From a bacterium SCSIO 12741 (lineage in GTDB: Bacteria; Bacteroidota; Bacteroidia; Flavobacteriales_G; Salibacteraceae), in contig CP073749.1 in NCBI GenBank assembly GCA_024398055.1, positions 4,464,594 to 4,528,593 of the forward strand: DNA of 64,000 bases, written 5' to 3'. Of this stretch, positions 26,672 to 35,289 are shown piece after piece. Below the pieces are notes generated by a model. The model did no database searches, was not told the DNA's origin, and was given only the letters and a program-made list of their open reading frames with translations. Position numbers and translations under genes: made by a program. Position 1 is the stretch's first letter; every line of letters begins with the position of its first letter.

Positions 26672-26679
26672 TATATTTG
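26672..26679 (+). promoter_or_regulatory. -7 box of the J-domain gene pair
   Basis: TATATTTG, a perfect TAnnTTTG, 35 nt before the TTG start at 26715. It would drive both J-domain genes. Confidence 0.5.
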
Positions 26680-26714
26680 ATACTAACCAATTAGGATAAT
26701 TCTCAGCAGAAAAA

Positions 26715-27272
26715 TTGTATCAACGTTATTACAGAATCTTAGGAGTCACGCCGGAGGCGAGTTTGGAGGAAATCAAAAAGGCCTACCGAATTTTGGCTCG
26801 TCAATACCATCCTGACTCCTCCAATGACCCGGGCACTCGGGAAAAGTTTATTGAAGTCACCTTGGCCTATGAGCGCATTCTGGAGCGCAGAAAGCGACCA
26901 TTGAGTTACCGAATTCAATCCAAAAAGACCATTCGGAAAAAGGTGCGTAAAGCTCGTAAAAGTCGTATTCATCCACGTGATCGAGCAGCAGGATACTCGG
27001 AACTAAACTACCAACGTTACAAAAAGAAAAGCTCTGCCTACAAGAGCCCAGAGGAGTTGAAATTCTACAAATGGTTCTACTATGTAGCTTTTTTCTTTAT
27101 TACGCTATTTGCAGGGTGGTTCACCTTTATGAGCTCCATAGTTCTTATTGAGTCTCACAACCCCGTATCCGCAGCTCAGGTTGCCGCAAGTGTTTATGTA
27201 TTTTTCGTATGCTTCAAGCGGTTTACAGGCTGGAGAAAAGATCAAAAACACGCCTTAGAGGCCCAGGATTAA
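26715..27272 (+). CDS. membrane-anchored J-domain protein
   Basis: 185 aa, started at TTG 26715 because the J domain begins at once (Y-Q-R-Y-Y-R-I-L-G-V) and no ATG lies nearby in frame. Residues 1-60 are a J domain with the H-P-D motif (Y-H-P-D-S-S), which stimulates ATP hydrolysis by an Hsp70. There is no G/F region, zinc domain or C-terminal substrate domain. A strongly basic linker (about 65-110) is followed by two membrane segments (about 115-137 and 145-165). So it probably recruits DnaK to the membrane face. The next gene is a paralogue 19 bp downstream. Confidence 0.82.
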   Translation: MYQRYYRILGVTPEASLEEIKKAYRILARQYHPDSSNDPGTREKFIEVTLAYERILERRKRPLSYRIQSKKTIRKKVRKARKSRIHPRDRAAGYSELNYQRYKKKSSAYKSPEELKFYKWFYYVAFFFITLFAGWFTFMSSIVLIESHNPVSAAQVAASVYVFFVCFKRFTGWRKDQKHALEAQD

Positions 27273-27291
27273 ATCCTATTTTTACCCGACC

Positions 27292-27824
27292 ATGCTACAA
27301 CGCCATTTCAGAACCCTTGAAATAAAACCAACTACCGATAAAAAGGTGATCAAAAACGCCTATCGGAAATTGGCGAAGAAATACCATCCAGACATCAGCA
27401 AAGTTCCCGACGCACATGAACGCTTTGTGGAAATTACCTTGGCTTATGAAAAAATCCTGGAACGTCTGGATCGTCCTGCGCCGCGCGTAAACAGACAATC
27501 AACTCAAACAAAAAGGCAACAATACCGGGATCATATTCGAAAACAGCAACGTCGACGTAGAGATCCGCGCAAACGGGCTGAGCGCTATGCCAAAATGAAC
27601 TACTCGCAGTTTGAAGAAGCTCAACCCAAACCTCCCCCTTTCCATGGGCGAATAGAATCATTTTTGGATTTTGCGCACTTATGTTTCTATACCCGGTATT
27701 CTATAGCTTTTACTCTGGGGAAATTATAACAACCTTGGTAGTTTTTGCGGCTGCTGGCGGGGTTGGCTATTTGGGTTACCTGGCAAGCACCTATATCGGA
27801 CGACAAGTTCGTGGCCCTTGGTAG
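27292..27824 (+). CDS. second membrane J-domain protein, C-terminus frameshifted
   Basis: The frame from ATG 27292 has a J domain with Y-H-P-D-I-S and a basic linker, and stops at 27729 after 145 aa. Its last residues (E-S-F-L-D-F-A-H...) are out of character. The next frame, from about 27657, reads I-I-F-G-F-C-A-L-M-F-L-Y-P-V-F-Y and then a second hydrophobic segment, ending at TAG 27824. This matches the two-segment C-terminus of the upstream paralogue. A single missing base between about 27610 and 27657 explains it, giving a protein of about 177 aa. Sequencing error or a recent mutation are both possible. Confidence 0.78.
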
Positions 27825-27829
27825 ATTAG

Positions 27830-28312
27830 CTATTTGTGAATAGTGCGTTGCTGATTTTCAAATTCCAGCAAAACAGAATCTTTCCAGATTTTAAGCACCT
27901 TGATCGACTCAAATTCCTCCATCTCCTCCAAGGCCTCTTTGCGGCCATTGATCTCGAAGAAGGCATACAAATTACCCGTTGTGTGGTTTTTTACCGTTCC
28001 GTTGTAAACCACAGGAGGCCAAATCTTAACAGGTTTAGCTATAACTGGCTTAGCGCGCTTCTTCTGCGTAACAGGTTGTATCGGATTACTTGGAGGTTGA
28101 TAAGCCATCTTCTTAAAAAACGGATCCGCATAGTTCTTCTGGAGATCCACGACTTCTCTCTTTTCTTCAGAAACTTGTGCTACAGGCCTGTTCATCGCAA
28201 AAGTCAAGTTATCATCTTCTATAGAAGCAGGTGCCAATATTTGGTAGGCAATCAAGCCCCAAATGGCCACCACACCGATCAGCAACGTTATTTTGACCGG
28301 CTTGCTTTTCAT
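27830..28312 (-). CDS. GspC/PilP-like inner-membrane secretion protein
   Basis: 160 aa: one N-terminal membrane segment (about 8-28), a linker, and a C-terminal small beta domain. The D-P-F in Y-A-D-P-F-F and the later W-P-P-V-V-Y-N-G-T-V-K-N resemble the PilP/GspC homology region that binds the N domains of the secretin. It is the last gene of the secretion operon and overlaps the Fn3 lipoprotein gene by 4 bp. The similarity is distant, so the call rests on topology, motif pattern and place. Confidence 0.6.
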   Translation of the reverse strand: MKSKPVKITLLIGVVAIWGLIAYQILAPASIEDDNLTFAMNRPVAQVSEEKREVVDLQKNYADPFFKKMAYQPPSNPIQPVTQKKRAKPVIAKPVKIWPPVVYNGTVKNHTTGNLYAFFEINGRKEALEEMEEFESIKVLKIWKDSVLLEFENQQRTIHK

Positions 28313-29271
28313 GGAATGGTGACTTTACGAGAAACTGAAAAGGTTCCCACATTTCCAGCCCGATCCGTGGCTCTAATTCGCCAATAGTAGTCTCCAGCTG
28401 TCAGGGAATCAGAATAGGTTTGTCCGGCTCCCGAAACCTTTTTGATCAACGTGGTTAATCCGGGATCAGAATAAAGGAACAAACTATCGTAAAGCGGTGT
28501 TCCACTATCCGATGGTCGGGTCCAGGTAAACACCACGTTGCCATCTGGCTGAGTAGCATTATCCTGTGGATTGTTGGGTGTAGCAGCTACAGGCGAGATA
28601 TTATCAAACCAAATGAAACGCTTACTATAGCCCGTTTTAGACTTGGCATTTTCCGCATTAACTCCCCAGGTAAACTTTCCATTTTCCAAGGCCTTGGTCA
28701 AGGTAAGGCTATTGTTGGTGGTTTCGACTTTACTCGTAAACAGTTCGCCATTTTCAAAATCGCTTCCCCGAACGATTCGAAAGCCATAAAACGATGATAG
28801 AGCAATCGGTTCCCAACTAAATTGAGGATATAATGAAGCCGTGAAAAAACTATCAACCGGTGAGGATAGTACCACTTGAGCCCCACTCAGGTTTTCAGAG
28901 CTATCTACCCGAATTCGGTAGGTGGTATAACCAGATTCATAACCGGAGTTTTTGGCCTGAACCCGCCATTCATAGTTCCCCGGGTTAAGGGTGTAAGTAT
29001 AGCTATTGGCTTCAACGGTAGAATCCAATACCACGGTGGCCAAAGAATCAAAACTTGGTTTGCCAATCTGTAAGCGATAAGAGCTCGCTCCCTCTACTTC
29101 GTTCCATAGGAAAGTAATGGTTTGATCTTCAATCTGCACTCCGTTAGAAGGAGCAACCAACGTGACACGGGCTTCGGTTATATCTTCCAAAATGGCTTGG
29201 TGGCAACTCCCGAGAAGGATTAACACCCCCAGAAACCAGACTGAATGATGATTAAGCAATTTCTTGTACAT
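28309..29271 (-). CDS. lipoprotein with fibronectin type III-like repeats, in the secretion operon
   Basis: 320 aa. A signal peptide with lipobox L-L-G-S-C (Cys23) is followed by about three beta-sandwich repeats of roughly 90 residues: L-V-A-P-S-N-G...Y-E-W-R-V-Q-A, then L-S-S-P-V-D-S...F-T-W-G-V-N-A, then A-T-P-N-N-P-Q...Y-Y-W-R-I-R-A-T-D. Each ends with the W-R-V/I-x-A strand typical of Fn3-like domains. It overlaps its neighbours gspM (20 bp) and gspC (4 bp), so it belongs to the same transcript. It may be a substrate, a pilotin-like partner of the secretin, or a surface-exposed part; none can be shown from sequence. Confidence 0.7.
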   Translation of the reverse strand: MYKKLLNHHSVWFLGVLILLGSCHQAILEDITEARVTLVAPSNGVQIEDQTITFLWNEVEGASSYRLQIGKPSFDSLATVVLDSTVEANSYTYTLNPGNYEWRVQAKNSGYESGYTTYRIRVDSSENLSGAQVVLSSPVDSFFTASLYPQFSWEPIALSSFYGFRIVRGSDFENGELFTSKVETTNNSLTLTKALENGKFTWGVNAENAKSKTGYSKRFIWFDNISPVAATPNNPQDNATQPDGNVVFTWTRPSDSGTPLYDSLFLYSDPGLTTLIKKVSGAGQTYSDSLTAGDYYWRIRATDRAGNVGTFSVSRKVTIP

Positions 29272-29779
29272 AGACTTTCATAAATAACTGCACCCTCTTT
29301 AGGCGCTTATTCTTCTTCTTGTAGAAGTGAACCGAGGCAATGCTTCCCACATAAGGGCCATTTTCCAACTGGTTAAGCACTTCCAGAAGATCAAAGTAGT
29401 TGCCTTCCAACACAAAATGTTGGGTCTTTACGTGCAGTTGTTTGTTTTCTTCTTCATGCAATTGAGGAAACTCAGCAATTCGAGCTTTTCGATTTTCCAA
29501 TTCCTGAGTCAATCGAAAGAGAATGCGCTCCTGAAAATCAGAAATAGCCTCCCCCTCGGGTTGATTCAAGGCGGCCAAATGTTGTTCCACCTGATTCTTT
29601 TGAGTCATCAATTGAACCTTCATTTCCTGATACTGCCGAATTTGTTCTTGTTGAGATTGATAGCGCTGGTAGCGATCCAGCGTATTGGAAAGGCTAAATG
29701 ACCATACCAACCACAGCACTCCAACCATTCCACCTAACAACACGGCAAACCGCTGCTTTATGTTGAGCTTATCCCACAT
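29252..29779 (-). CDS. GspM/PilO-like protein
   Basis: 175 aa: one membrane segment (about 12-30), a coiled coil (about 33-95, rich in Q and E) and a C-terminal ferredoxin-like beta-alpha domain (F-V-L-E-G-N-Y-F-D-L-L-E-V-L-N-Q-L-E). This is the bitopic layout of PilO and GspM, which pair with the GspL/PilN partner on the periplasmic side. It overlaps gspL by 11 bp. Primary similarity is weak; topology, fold pattern and position make the call. Confidence 0.65.
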   Translation of the reverse strand: MWDKLNIKQRFAVLLGGMVGVLWLVWSFSLSNTLDRYQRYQSQQEQIRQYQEMKVQLMTQKNQVEQHLAALNQPEGEAISDFQERILFRLTQELENRKARIAEFPQLHEEENKQLHVKTQHFVLEGNYFDLLEVLNQLENGPYVGSIASVHFYKKKNKRLKRVQLFMKVYVQEIA

Positions 29780-30986
29780 GCAAAGTCAGGTTTAGAATGA
29801 AAAAATTGGTGCGCTTATCAAAATCGTAGGAAAATTGCTCAATGCTCAAATCAGCAATGAAGGGCAACTCCATCAGTTCTCGGGTCCAACTCTGCAATTC
29901 GTCACTTTGCTTGATTTGTCCTTGCAATACCAAAGTAGTTGTACGGAAAGCGAGCTCCTTCTTACCTCGGTTAATCTTTTCCTGAACAGGAGCAAATTCC
30001 ATCTTAGATAGCTCAAGTCGTTTGGGTACCGTGGCCGCAATTTCATCGGCAAACCGGGCATAACGGCTTTGCCCAGAGAAGTTTATTTTTTCGAGAAGCT
30101 GCTGTTTATCCTGAATAGATTGATTCAATTTTTCCAACTGATCAATATCACCGGATAGTAAGGTAAGCTCTCCCTCTAACAAAGCTACCTTTTGATCATA
30201 ATGACTAAATACGAGTACATTAATGGTAAGCATGAGCAGCAGGAATCCGATAAATCCAATTCCTACCTTTTTAATTATCTGATTGCCCTTAAGATTAAGC
30301 TCCTTAGTCACCCATTGCTCACGATGACTTCCCAGCAATACGGGAATACCCACCAATCCGGCTAAAGCCGAAAAATAGGCCAATACTTGAGGGCCCCGAA
30401 GGGTTTCACCATGGTATTCCAGGTAATCTGTATTGGGATCGGTGATGGGCCCCGATGCTTCAACGTGGCCATGGTCAGTCCAATTCAGGCTATAATATCC
30501 CACTCTTTCAGGCTTCGATTCCCGCAGAAAAGGAAACAATACACCTGGACCAAGTCGCATATTGATCACCGAAGCACCAGCGGCTTCTAATTCTTTTAAT
30601 ACCGGATTAATCTGATCCAAGCGCAGCAATGAAACTTGAGTCGATCCTTCTTGAGCATCTACCTGAGTCATAAAATCCTCAGGAGTTATGTTTGGAAAAG
30701 CCTTCTTCATCAAGTCTTCCAAATCGTTGGAGTCAGTAAAGAGTTCCTTACTCAATACTCCTTTTCCACATACGGAAACAAACAGTCGCTTTTGCTTGAG
30801 CTTATCAAGAGGTAAATCTTCGAGGGTTCTAATATTTCCTTCTTCCCAAAGAAGCTCAACGGACTCCCCTTTTCGTTTAAGGGCAACCAAATGAATGACC
30901 CATGAATCCCGGGAAAAGAAACTCACCTCCATTCCGATCGTTTCGGAAGGTTTCAGCATTTTTTCCAGGTATTCTTTGGCCTTCAT
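29769..30986 (-). CDS. GspL-like protein (PilM-PilN fusion)
   Basis: 405 aa. Residues 1-about 230 are a cytosolic PilM-like (actin-like) part with S-L-N-W-T-D-H-G and A-Y-F-S-A-L-A. A single membrane segment lies at about 237-257. After it come a short coiled coil and a ferredoxin-like periplasmic domain as in PilN (T-V-P-K-R-L-E-L-S-K-M-E-F). In T2SS, GspL has this joined form and recruits the GspE ATPase to the membrane. The stop of the secretin gene touches its start (1-bp overlap). Confidence 0.68.
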   Translation of the reverse strand: MKAKEYLEKMLKPSETIGMEVSFFSRDSWVIHLVALKRKGESVELLWEEGNIRTLEDLPLDKLKQKRLFVSVCGKGVLSKELFTDSNDLEDLMKKAFPNITPEDFMTQVDAQEGSTQVSLLRLDQINPVLKELEAAGASVINMRLGPGVLFPFLRESKPERVGYYSLNWTDHGHVEASGPITDPNTDYLEYHGETLRGPQVLAYFSALAGLVGIPVLLGSHREQWVTKELNLKGNQIIKKVGIGFIGFLLLMLTINVLVFSHYDQKVALLEGELTLLSGDIDQLEKLNQSIQDKQQLLEKINFSGQSRYARFADEIAATVPKRLELSKMEFAPVQEKINRGKKELAFRTTTLVLQGQIKQSDELQSWTRELMELPFIADLSIEQFSYDFDKRTNFFILNLTLHVG

Positions 30987-32920
30987 TAGTAGATGATGGT
31001 TGGTTTGATAAATACATTCAATTTAGACTTGTCACTCTCTCGGGTGCGTTGTCCAAAAATCCATTTTAACACAGGTATCCGGGAAATTAGCGGTAGGCCC
31101 TTCCCTTCTTCGCTGGAGAGTTTTCGTTCCAAACCTCCCATCAATATCATCTCTTCATTTCGTACCCGAATCACTGAGTTAAACTGCCGAGTTTCACTTC
31201 CCGGTGGAGCATTTACACCACTCTTGCCCGTAAAATCGGATTGACTTACTTCAATTTCCAAAGTCACTTGCTCATCCCCAGATACAAAGGGCTTAATGGT
31301 GATGGACAAATCGGCTTGAACCGATTTCCAGTTTTGTTGAGAGGTAACCACATTATTGATCCCGGAGTTGATGGTATTTGATGTTTCCAGGTAATAATCG
31401 GTCTGACCAATGGTCATATTGGCCTCATGTCCGTTAATGGTGGCCAGCTTTGGTGTAGATCTCATCTTCAATATTCCATTGGCCTCCATGGCTTTGATGC
31501 TTAGGTAAAAATCCGGGGTAACCTTACCTAGGTTTAGAATCCCAAATCCATTGATTCCATTGATCACCTTGTTCACATCATCTGCATTGAGATTTACATT
31601 GTACTCGGGCAAATATTGGCTGGAACGTGTTTGGCCAGATGGGCCCGTAGTGGAAGTCCCGTTACCGGTATTTTCACCAATTCCCATGGAAATGCCTGTA
31701 GAGAGGGTTTTACTGTTGCTCACGTTCACAATCATCACATCGATCATCACCACAGGTACTACCTTGTCTATTTGCTTTAAGAAGGCCTTTACTTCGTTCA
31801 CATTCGGATAAGATCCGGTAAGAATCAATCCGTTCAATTCCACAAACTCCTTGATTTCAACACCCTTTTTGAGCTCTGCCGGAATCACGTCCATCACCGA
31901 CTCTATGGTACGGTTTTGCATTTGAACCAATTCGGTAGTTCTCAACCGCTCCAATTGTCTCTTACCAATCAGGTAAATATTGCCCTCATTTTTGTGGGTA
32001 TAATCGGTTCCGTTGAGCAGGTAAGTCAGAAACTCGTCGTAAGTCGCATTCTCAATGTAGAGCGTTGCTTTACCGTCAGGATCGTTGAACAGAAAGAAGT
32101 TTTTATCCAATTCATCCGACACCAGTTTAATCAAATCTTTGATAGGCGTATCCTCTGCCTCCAGGGTAATCAGTTGATCATTGATCTTGAGATCGAGATC
32201 CATATCTGGTTTTAGGGGTTTTCGCTTGTTCTTCTGAACCGTCCTTGGATCTTGCTTCTCTGCTGTTTTTTCGGGATCATCTACCTTTTCGAGAATGAAG
32301 AAATTATCGGTGGTTTCCTTGAGTTTTAATCCATTGGCATAAGCCAGTTTCTCCAGGGTATTCTTAAACGGGCGATTTTGAATAAAGGCACTTACAATAT
32401 GCTGATCAATTCCCGGAGCCAGAATCACGTTGATTCCTGCTACTTCGGTAATAGCCTTAGCGACATGAGCCAGGGTATCCTTCTTCAAATCCACAGAAAG
32501 GAAGTTGGTCCTTACCTCGTACTTCACATTAATCTTTCGGGCAATCAATGGTTCGGGCTCTTTCTCAGGAGCAACGTAAGCGGAAAAAGACAAAATACTG
32601 CCAATAAAAACGATATCCAGATCATGCTGCCGACACAGATACATCAAAACATCAATAACATCGGCGTCAGAAAAGTTATTGGTCACCTCCACCTGCAGCG
32701 AAGGATCCACACTCACATTGAGCTGATGAGCTTCAGCAATTCCTCGCAAGAATTCCTGGATACTTATCTCGCTCACAGATAGCTCTACCTGTTCTTTGAG
32801 CCCCGGTTCGGATTCCGACATTTTAACCAGCTTCTGACGAAGGTCCACAAAACGATTACCGTTCTGAGCCCAGCCTCCCAAGCAGGTAAAAAGCAGAATT
32901 ATGATGGTCAATTTTTTCAT
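30986..32920 (-). CDS. gspD: secretin (GspD/PilQ family)
   Basis: 644 aa with a signal peptide (ends G-W-A-Q). N0/N1-type domains fill the first half (V-D-P-S-L-Q-V-E-V, N-F-F-I-L-E), and the secretin domain covers about 380-644. The signature at the end, G-G-L-E-R with P-L-I-S-R-I-P-V-L-K-W-I-F-G, is clear and ends with I-K-P-T-I-I-Y. It forms the gated outer-membrane channel for T2SS or type IV pilus systems. The N-terminal F-I-G-S-I-L-S-F region has a small STN-like domain. It lies directly after gspE. Confidence 0.9.
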   Translation of the reverse strand: MKKLTIIILLFTCLGGWAQNGNRFVDLRQKLVKMSESEPGLKEQVELSVSEISIQEFLRGIAEAHQLNVSVDPSLQVEVTNNFSDADVIDVLMYLCRQHDLDIVFIGSILSFSAYVAPEKEPEPLIARKINVKYEVRTNFLSVDLKKDTLAHVAKAITEVAGINVILAPGIDQHIVSAFIQNRPFKNTLEKLAYANGLKLKETTDNFFILEKVDDPEKTAEKQDPRTVQKNKRKPLKPDMDLDLKINDQLITLEAEDTPIKDLIKLVSDELDKNFFLFNDPDGKATLYIENATYDEFLTYLLNGTDYTHKNEGNIYLIGKRQLERLRTTELVQMQNRTIESVMDVIPAELKKGVEIKEFVELNGLILTGSYPNVNEVKAFLKQIDKVVPVVMIDVMIVNVSNSKTLSTGISMGIGENTGNGTSTTGPSGQTRSSQYLPEYNVNLNADDVNKVINGINGFGILNLGKVTPDFYLSIKAMEANGILKMRSTPKLATINGHEANMTIGQTDYYLETSNTINSGINNVVTSQQNWKSVQADLSITIKPFVSGDEQVTLEIEVSQSDFTGKSGVNAPPGSETRQFNSVIRVRNEEMILMGGLERKLSSEEGKGLPLISRIPVLKWIFGQRTRESDKSKLNVFIKPTIIY

Positions 32921-34297
32921 TTAGTGGTTATGGGTTAAATAAGGATAGACCTCATCCAGGCTGGTTATACCTGACTCAAGAGCGTCAAATGCGTTATCTG
33001 ACAAGGATTTGATCTTCCATTTAAGGAGGTAATCGCTTATGTTGTTTTCGTTGTTCTTGATCGATTCTACCAATTCTCGGTATACCGGAATAATTTCGTA
33101 CAGGGCCAATCTTCCTTGATAGCCGCTATGGTGGCAATGAATACAGCCCACCGGTTGATGAATGTGTTGCAAGATCCGCGGTGGTTTGTAGGCAAGCGGA
33201 AATTTCTTTAAATCAAAAGCCTCTTCCCGTTTGCAATGGGGGCAGAGTTTTCGAACCAATCGCTGGGCAATGGAAGCATTTAACGTTCCGGACAGCAAAA
33301 AGGCCGGTACGCCCATATCACGTAATCGGGAAATGGTTCCCCAAGCAGAATTGGTATGCACTGTTGATAAAACGAGGTGCCCGGTAAGTGCAGCACGGAT
33401 GGCCATATTAGCCGTTTCAGCATCCCGAATCTCCCCCAGCATAATCACATCCGGATCCTGCCTCAAAAAAGACCGTAAGGCACTGGCAAAGCTCAATCCA
33501 ATGGATTCCTTTACCTGTACCTGATTGATTCCAGGAAGTGTGTATTCAATGGGGTCTTCAACGGTAACCACATTCAGGTTTTCTTTATTCAAAAGCTTCA
33601 GTGTAGCATACAGTGTGGTCGTTTTTCCCGAGCCTGTAGGACCACTGATTAGAACTATCCCGCTGGGTTTACGAATAGCCTCCCGGTAGTAATCTTTTTC
33701 CAAATCACGCATACCGAGGGTATCCAAATCGATATTGGTTGCGTCGTTGTTCAACAAACGCATCACCACCTTTTCGCCATACAGCGTGGGTAATACCGAT
33801 ACCCTAATATCAAACTTAACTCCGTGGTTGTCGTATTCAATTCGTCCATCCTGAGGCAGTCGTTTCTCGGCAATATCCAGGTTGGATTTGATTTTAATCT
33901 TATTGATTAGCGCCGGGTAGTCATTCTTTGGAATTGCATATTTTTCCATCAAGTGTCCATCGATACGGAAACGTACCCGGCATTTCTTCTCATAACTTTC
34001 GATGTGGATATCTGAACTATTTAATCCCTTGGCCTCACCAATAAGATCGTCCAAAAAAGTTTCCGGATTTCTAACCGAAACCGAAATGGCCGACCTTCCC
34101 TCCTGCTTCCGGTAATATTTCGAAAGCATCCATTCCATCTGATCGGTATCTACCTGCTCTACTTCAACCGATTTACCCAATAGGATTTCCAGCTCTTCCC
34201 ACAGCTCAGATTCACTCAAATCACTACAGCAACGCAGCGTTCCATCGCCCTGACCTACAGGAATTACCCGGTAGTCACGAGCCAATCCAGAATCCAT
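32921..34297 (-). CDS. gspE: GspE/PilB-type assembly ATPase
   Basis: 458 aa. Walker A G-P-T-G-S-G-K-T-T-T, Walker B with L-G-E-I-R-D, the His box (S-T-V-H-T-N) and the Asp box identify a secretion/pilus extension ATPase. Two C-x-x-C pairs (C-P-H-C and C-I-H-C) form the zinc site usual for GspE/PilB. The N1E domain is short. The frame is open upstream through S-I-Y-Q-H-P-R-E to about 34390 but has no ATG there, so a slightly longer protein from a rare start is possible. Hexameric ATPase that powers pseudopilus growth. Confidence 0.92.
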   Translation of the reverse strand: MDSGLARDYRVIPVGQGDGTLRCCSDLSESELWEELEILLGKSVEVEQVDTDQMEWMLSKYYRKQEGRSAISVSVRNPETFLDDLIGEAKGLNSSDIHIESYEKKCRVRFRIDGHLMEKYAIPKNDYPALINKIKIKSNLDIAEKRLPQDGRIEYDNHGVKFDIRVSVLPTLYGEKVVMRLLNNDATNIDLDTLGMRDLEKDYYREAIRKPSGIVLISGPTGSGKTTTLYATLKLLNKENLNVVTVEDPIEYTLPGINQVQVKESIGLSFASALRSFLRQDPDVIMLGEIRDAETANMAIRAALTGHLVLSTVHTNSAWGTISRLRDMGVPAFLLSGTLNASIAQRLVRKLCPHCKREEAFDLKKFPLAYKPPRILQHIHQPVGCIHCHHSGYQGRLALYEIIPVYRELVESIKNNENNISDYLLKWKIKSLSDNAFDALESGITSLDEVYPYLTHNH

Positions 34298-34353
34298 ACT
34301 CTGAATGATTTCGCGGGGATGTTGGTATATTGACTGGGAAGGTTCATTCCAGG

Positions 34354-34851
34354 TTAGTAAAAGGTCCAGTATTGAGTTAAGGGTAAGATTAAGTCAGTTG
34401 AAAAAGAAAGAAGTACCAAGGGGATGAGCTGAATGCTCAAGTATCCTGCTAAGGGCACCGATTCTTTCAAAAAGTTTTTCCGAAACAGAATGCCGTGTAA
34501 CAAAAGGCTAAAGACAAGACTAAGACTAAAAAAAAGCAAGTAATTGACAAAGGAAAAAAGCGGAGTAATCGCCAGGTAAAAAATTAAATCACCTATGCCA
34601 AATAGGTCTTTGAGCGCCTTGCCTTTAGCCCGAAAATATAAAGCTACGATCCCAATCATAGCCAAGCTGTAGGCCATGTTTCCGCCGATGCGCAGGAAAA
34701 AATCTACCCATCCATTAGTGGGCCAGGTCAACCCCACTCCAAGAGCGAAAATGACCGGAAAATACCAGGTTCTAATCGCCCGGAATTTCCAATCTTCAAT
34801 AGCGGCTATCAGCAATAGCAGAGATAATATTAAGCAGAGCAACAAGGTCAT
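34354..34851 (-). CDS. prepilin peptidase (A24 family), short form
   Basis: 165 aa, six membrane segments. Catalytic aspartates are Asp20 in I-E-D-W-K-F and Asp88 in the G-I-G-D motif. It lacks the N-terminal methyltransferase/zinc domain of full-length PilD, like TadV-type short peptidases. It should remove the leader of the GspG pseudopilin encoded 6 bp upstream. Whether the mature N-terminus is methylated is unclear, given the missing domain. Confidence 0.87.
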   Translation of the reverse strand: MTLLLCLILSLLLLIAAIEDWKFRAIRTWYFPVIFALGVGLTWPTNGWVDFFLRIGGNMAYSLAMIGIVALYFRAKGKALKDLFGIGDLIFYLAITPLFSFVNYLLFFSLSLVFSLLLHGILFRKNFLKESVPLAGYLSIQLIPLVLLSFSTDLILPLTQYWTFY

Positions 34852-34857
34852 AACGCT

Positions 34858-35289
34858 TTAGTCTTTGGTCACTTCCTTGAGATTCAGATCCTGGTCGATT
34901 TCCCAAACGTTAAGTTGGCCATCTCCATCGAAATCTGAAATCGCTGTAGCCCTTGCCAAAAAGGTCGCATTATTCGCTTCTACCACCTCTATCTGGTAAT
35001 TGGCATTTCCACCATCAGTGGTCAGCTTGGCATGTTCAAATCCCAATTCCGCCATGTCCGTGGAGTATTTGGTATGCACATAGAAATAGGTTTTTTGAAG
35101 CGTATGAATGTGCTTCAACTGAAGCTTAGCTTCCTGGGCTTTGGCCTCAGCAATTTTGGGCATTAGGTTGGGTAATGCAATGAGGATAAGAATTCCAATA
35201 ATGGCTAATACAATGAGCAATTCAGTTAAGGAAAAGGCCTCAGATCGGTGCTGAAATACAGACTTTAATGCTGGCTTCTTGATGGTCAT
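34858..35289 (-). CDS. gspG: GspG-like major pseudopilin
   Basis: 143 aa. A short basic leader (residues 1-18) is followed by the class III signal F-S-L-T-E-L-L-I-V-L-A-I-I-G-I. Cleavage is expected between Ala18 and Phe19 (Ala rather than the usual Gly before the cut), and Glu23 is the conserved Glu at position +5. The C-terminal D-F-D-G-D-G-Q-L-N-V-W-E-I-D resembles a calcium loop, in keeping with the calcium site of GspG. First gene of the secretion operon. The 302 bp between it and the divergent DNA glycosylase contain no -7 box that I can match for this gene. Confidence 0.88.
   Translation of the reverse strand: MTIKKPALKSVFQHRSEAFSLTELLIVLAIIGILILIALPNLMPKIAEAKAQEAKLQLKHIHTLQKTYFYVHTKYSTDMAELGFEHAKLTTDGGNANYQIEVVEANNATFLARATAISDFDGDGQLNVWEIDQDLNLKEVTKD

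Noticed and set aside
34298-34390. N-terminal extension of gspE
   Set aside because: The frame is open but has no ATG, GTG or TTG; recorded only as a possibility.
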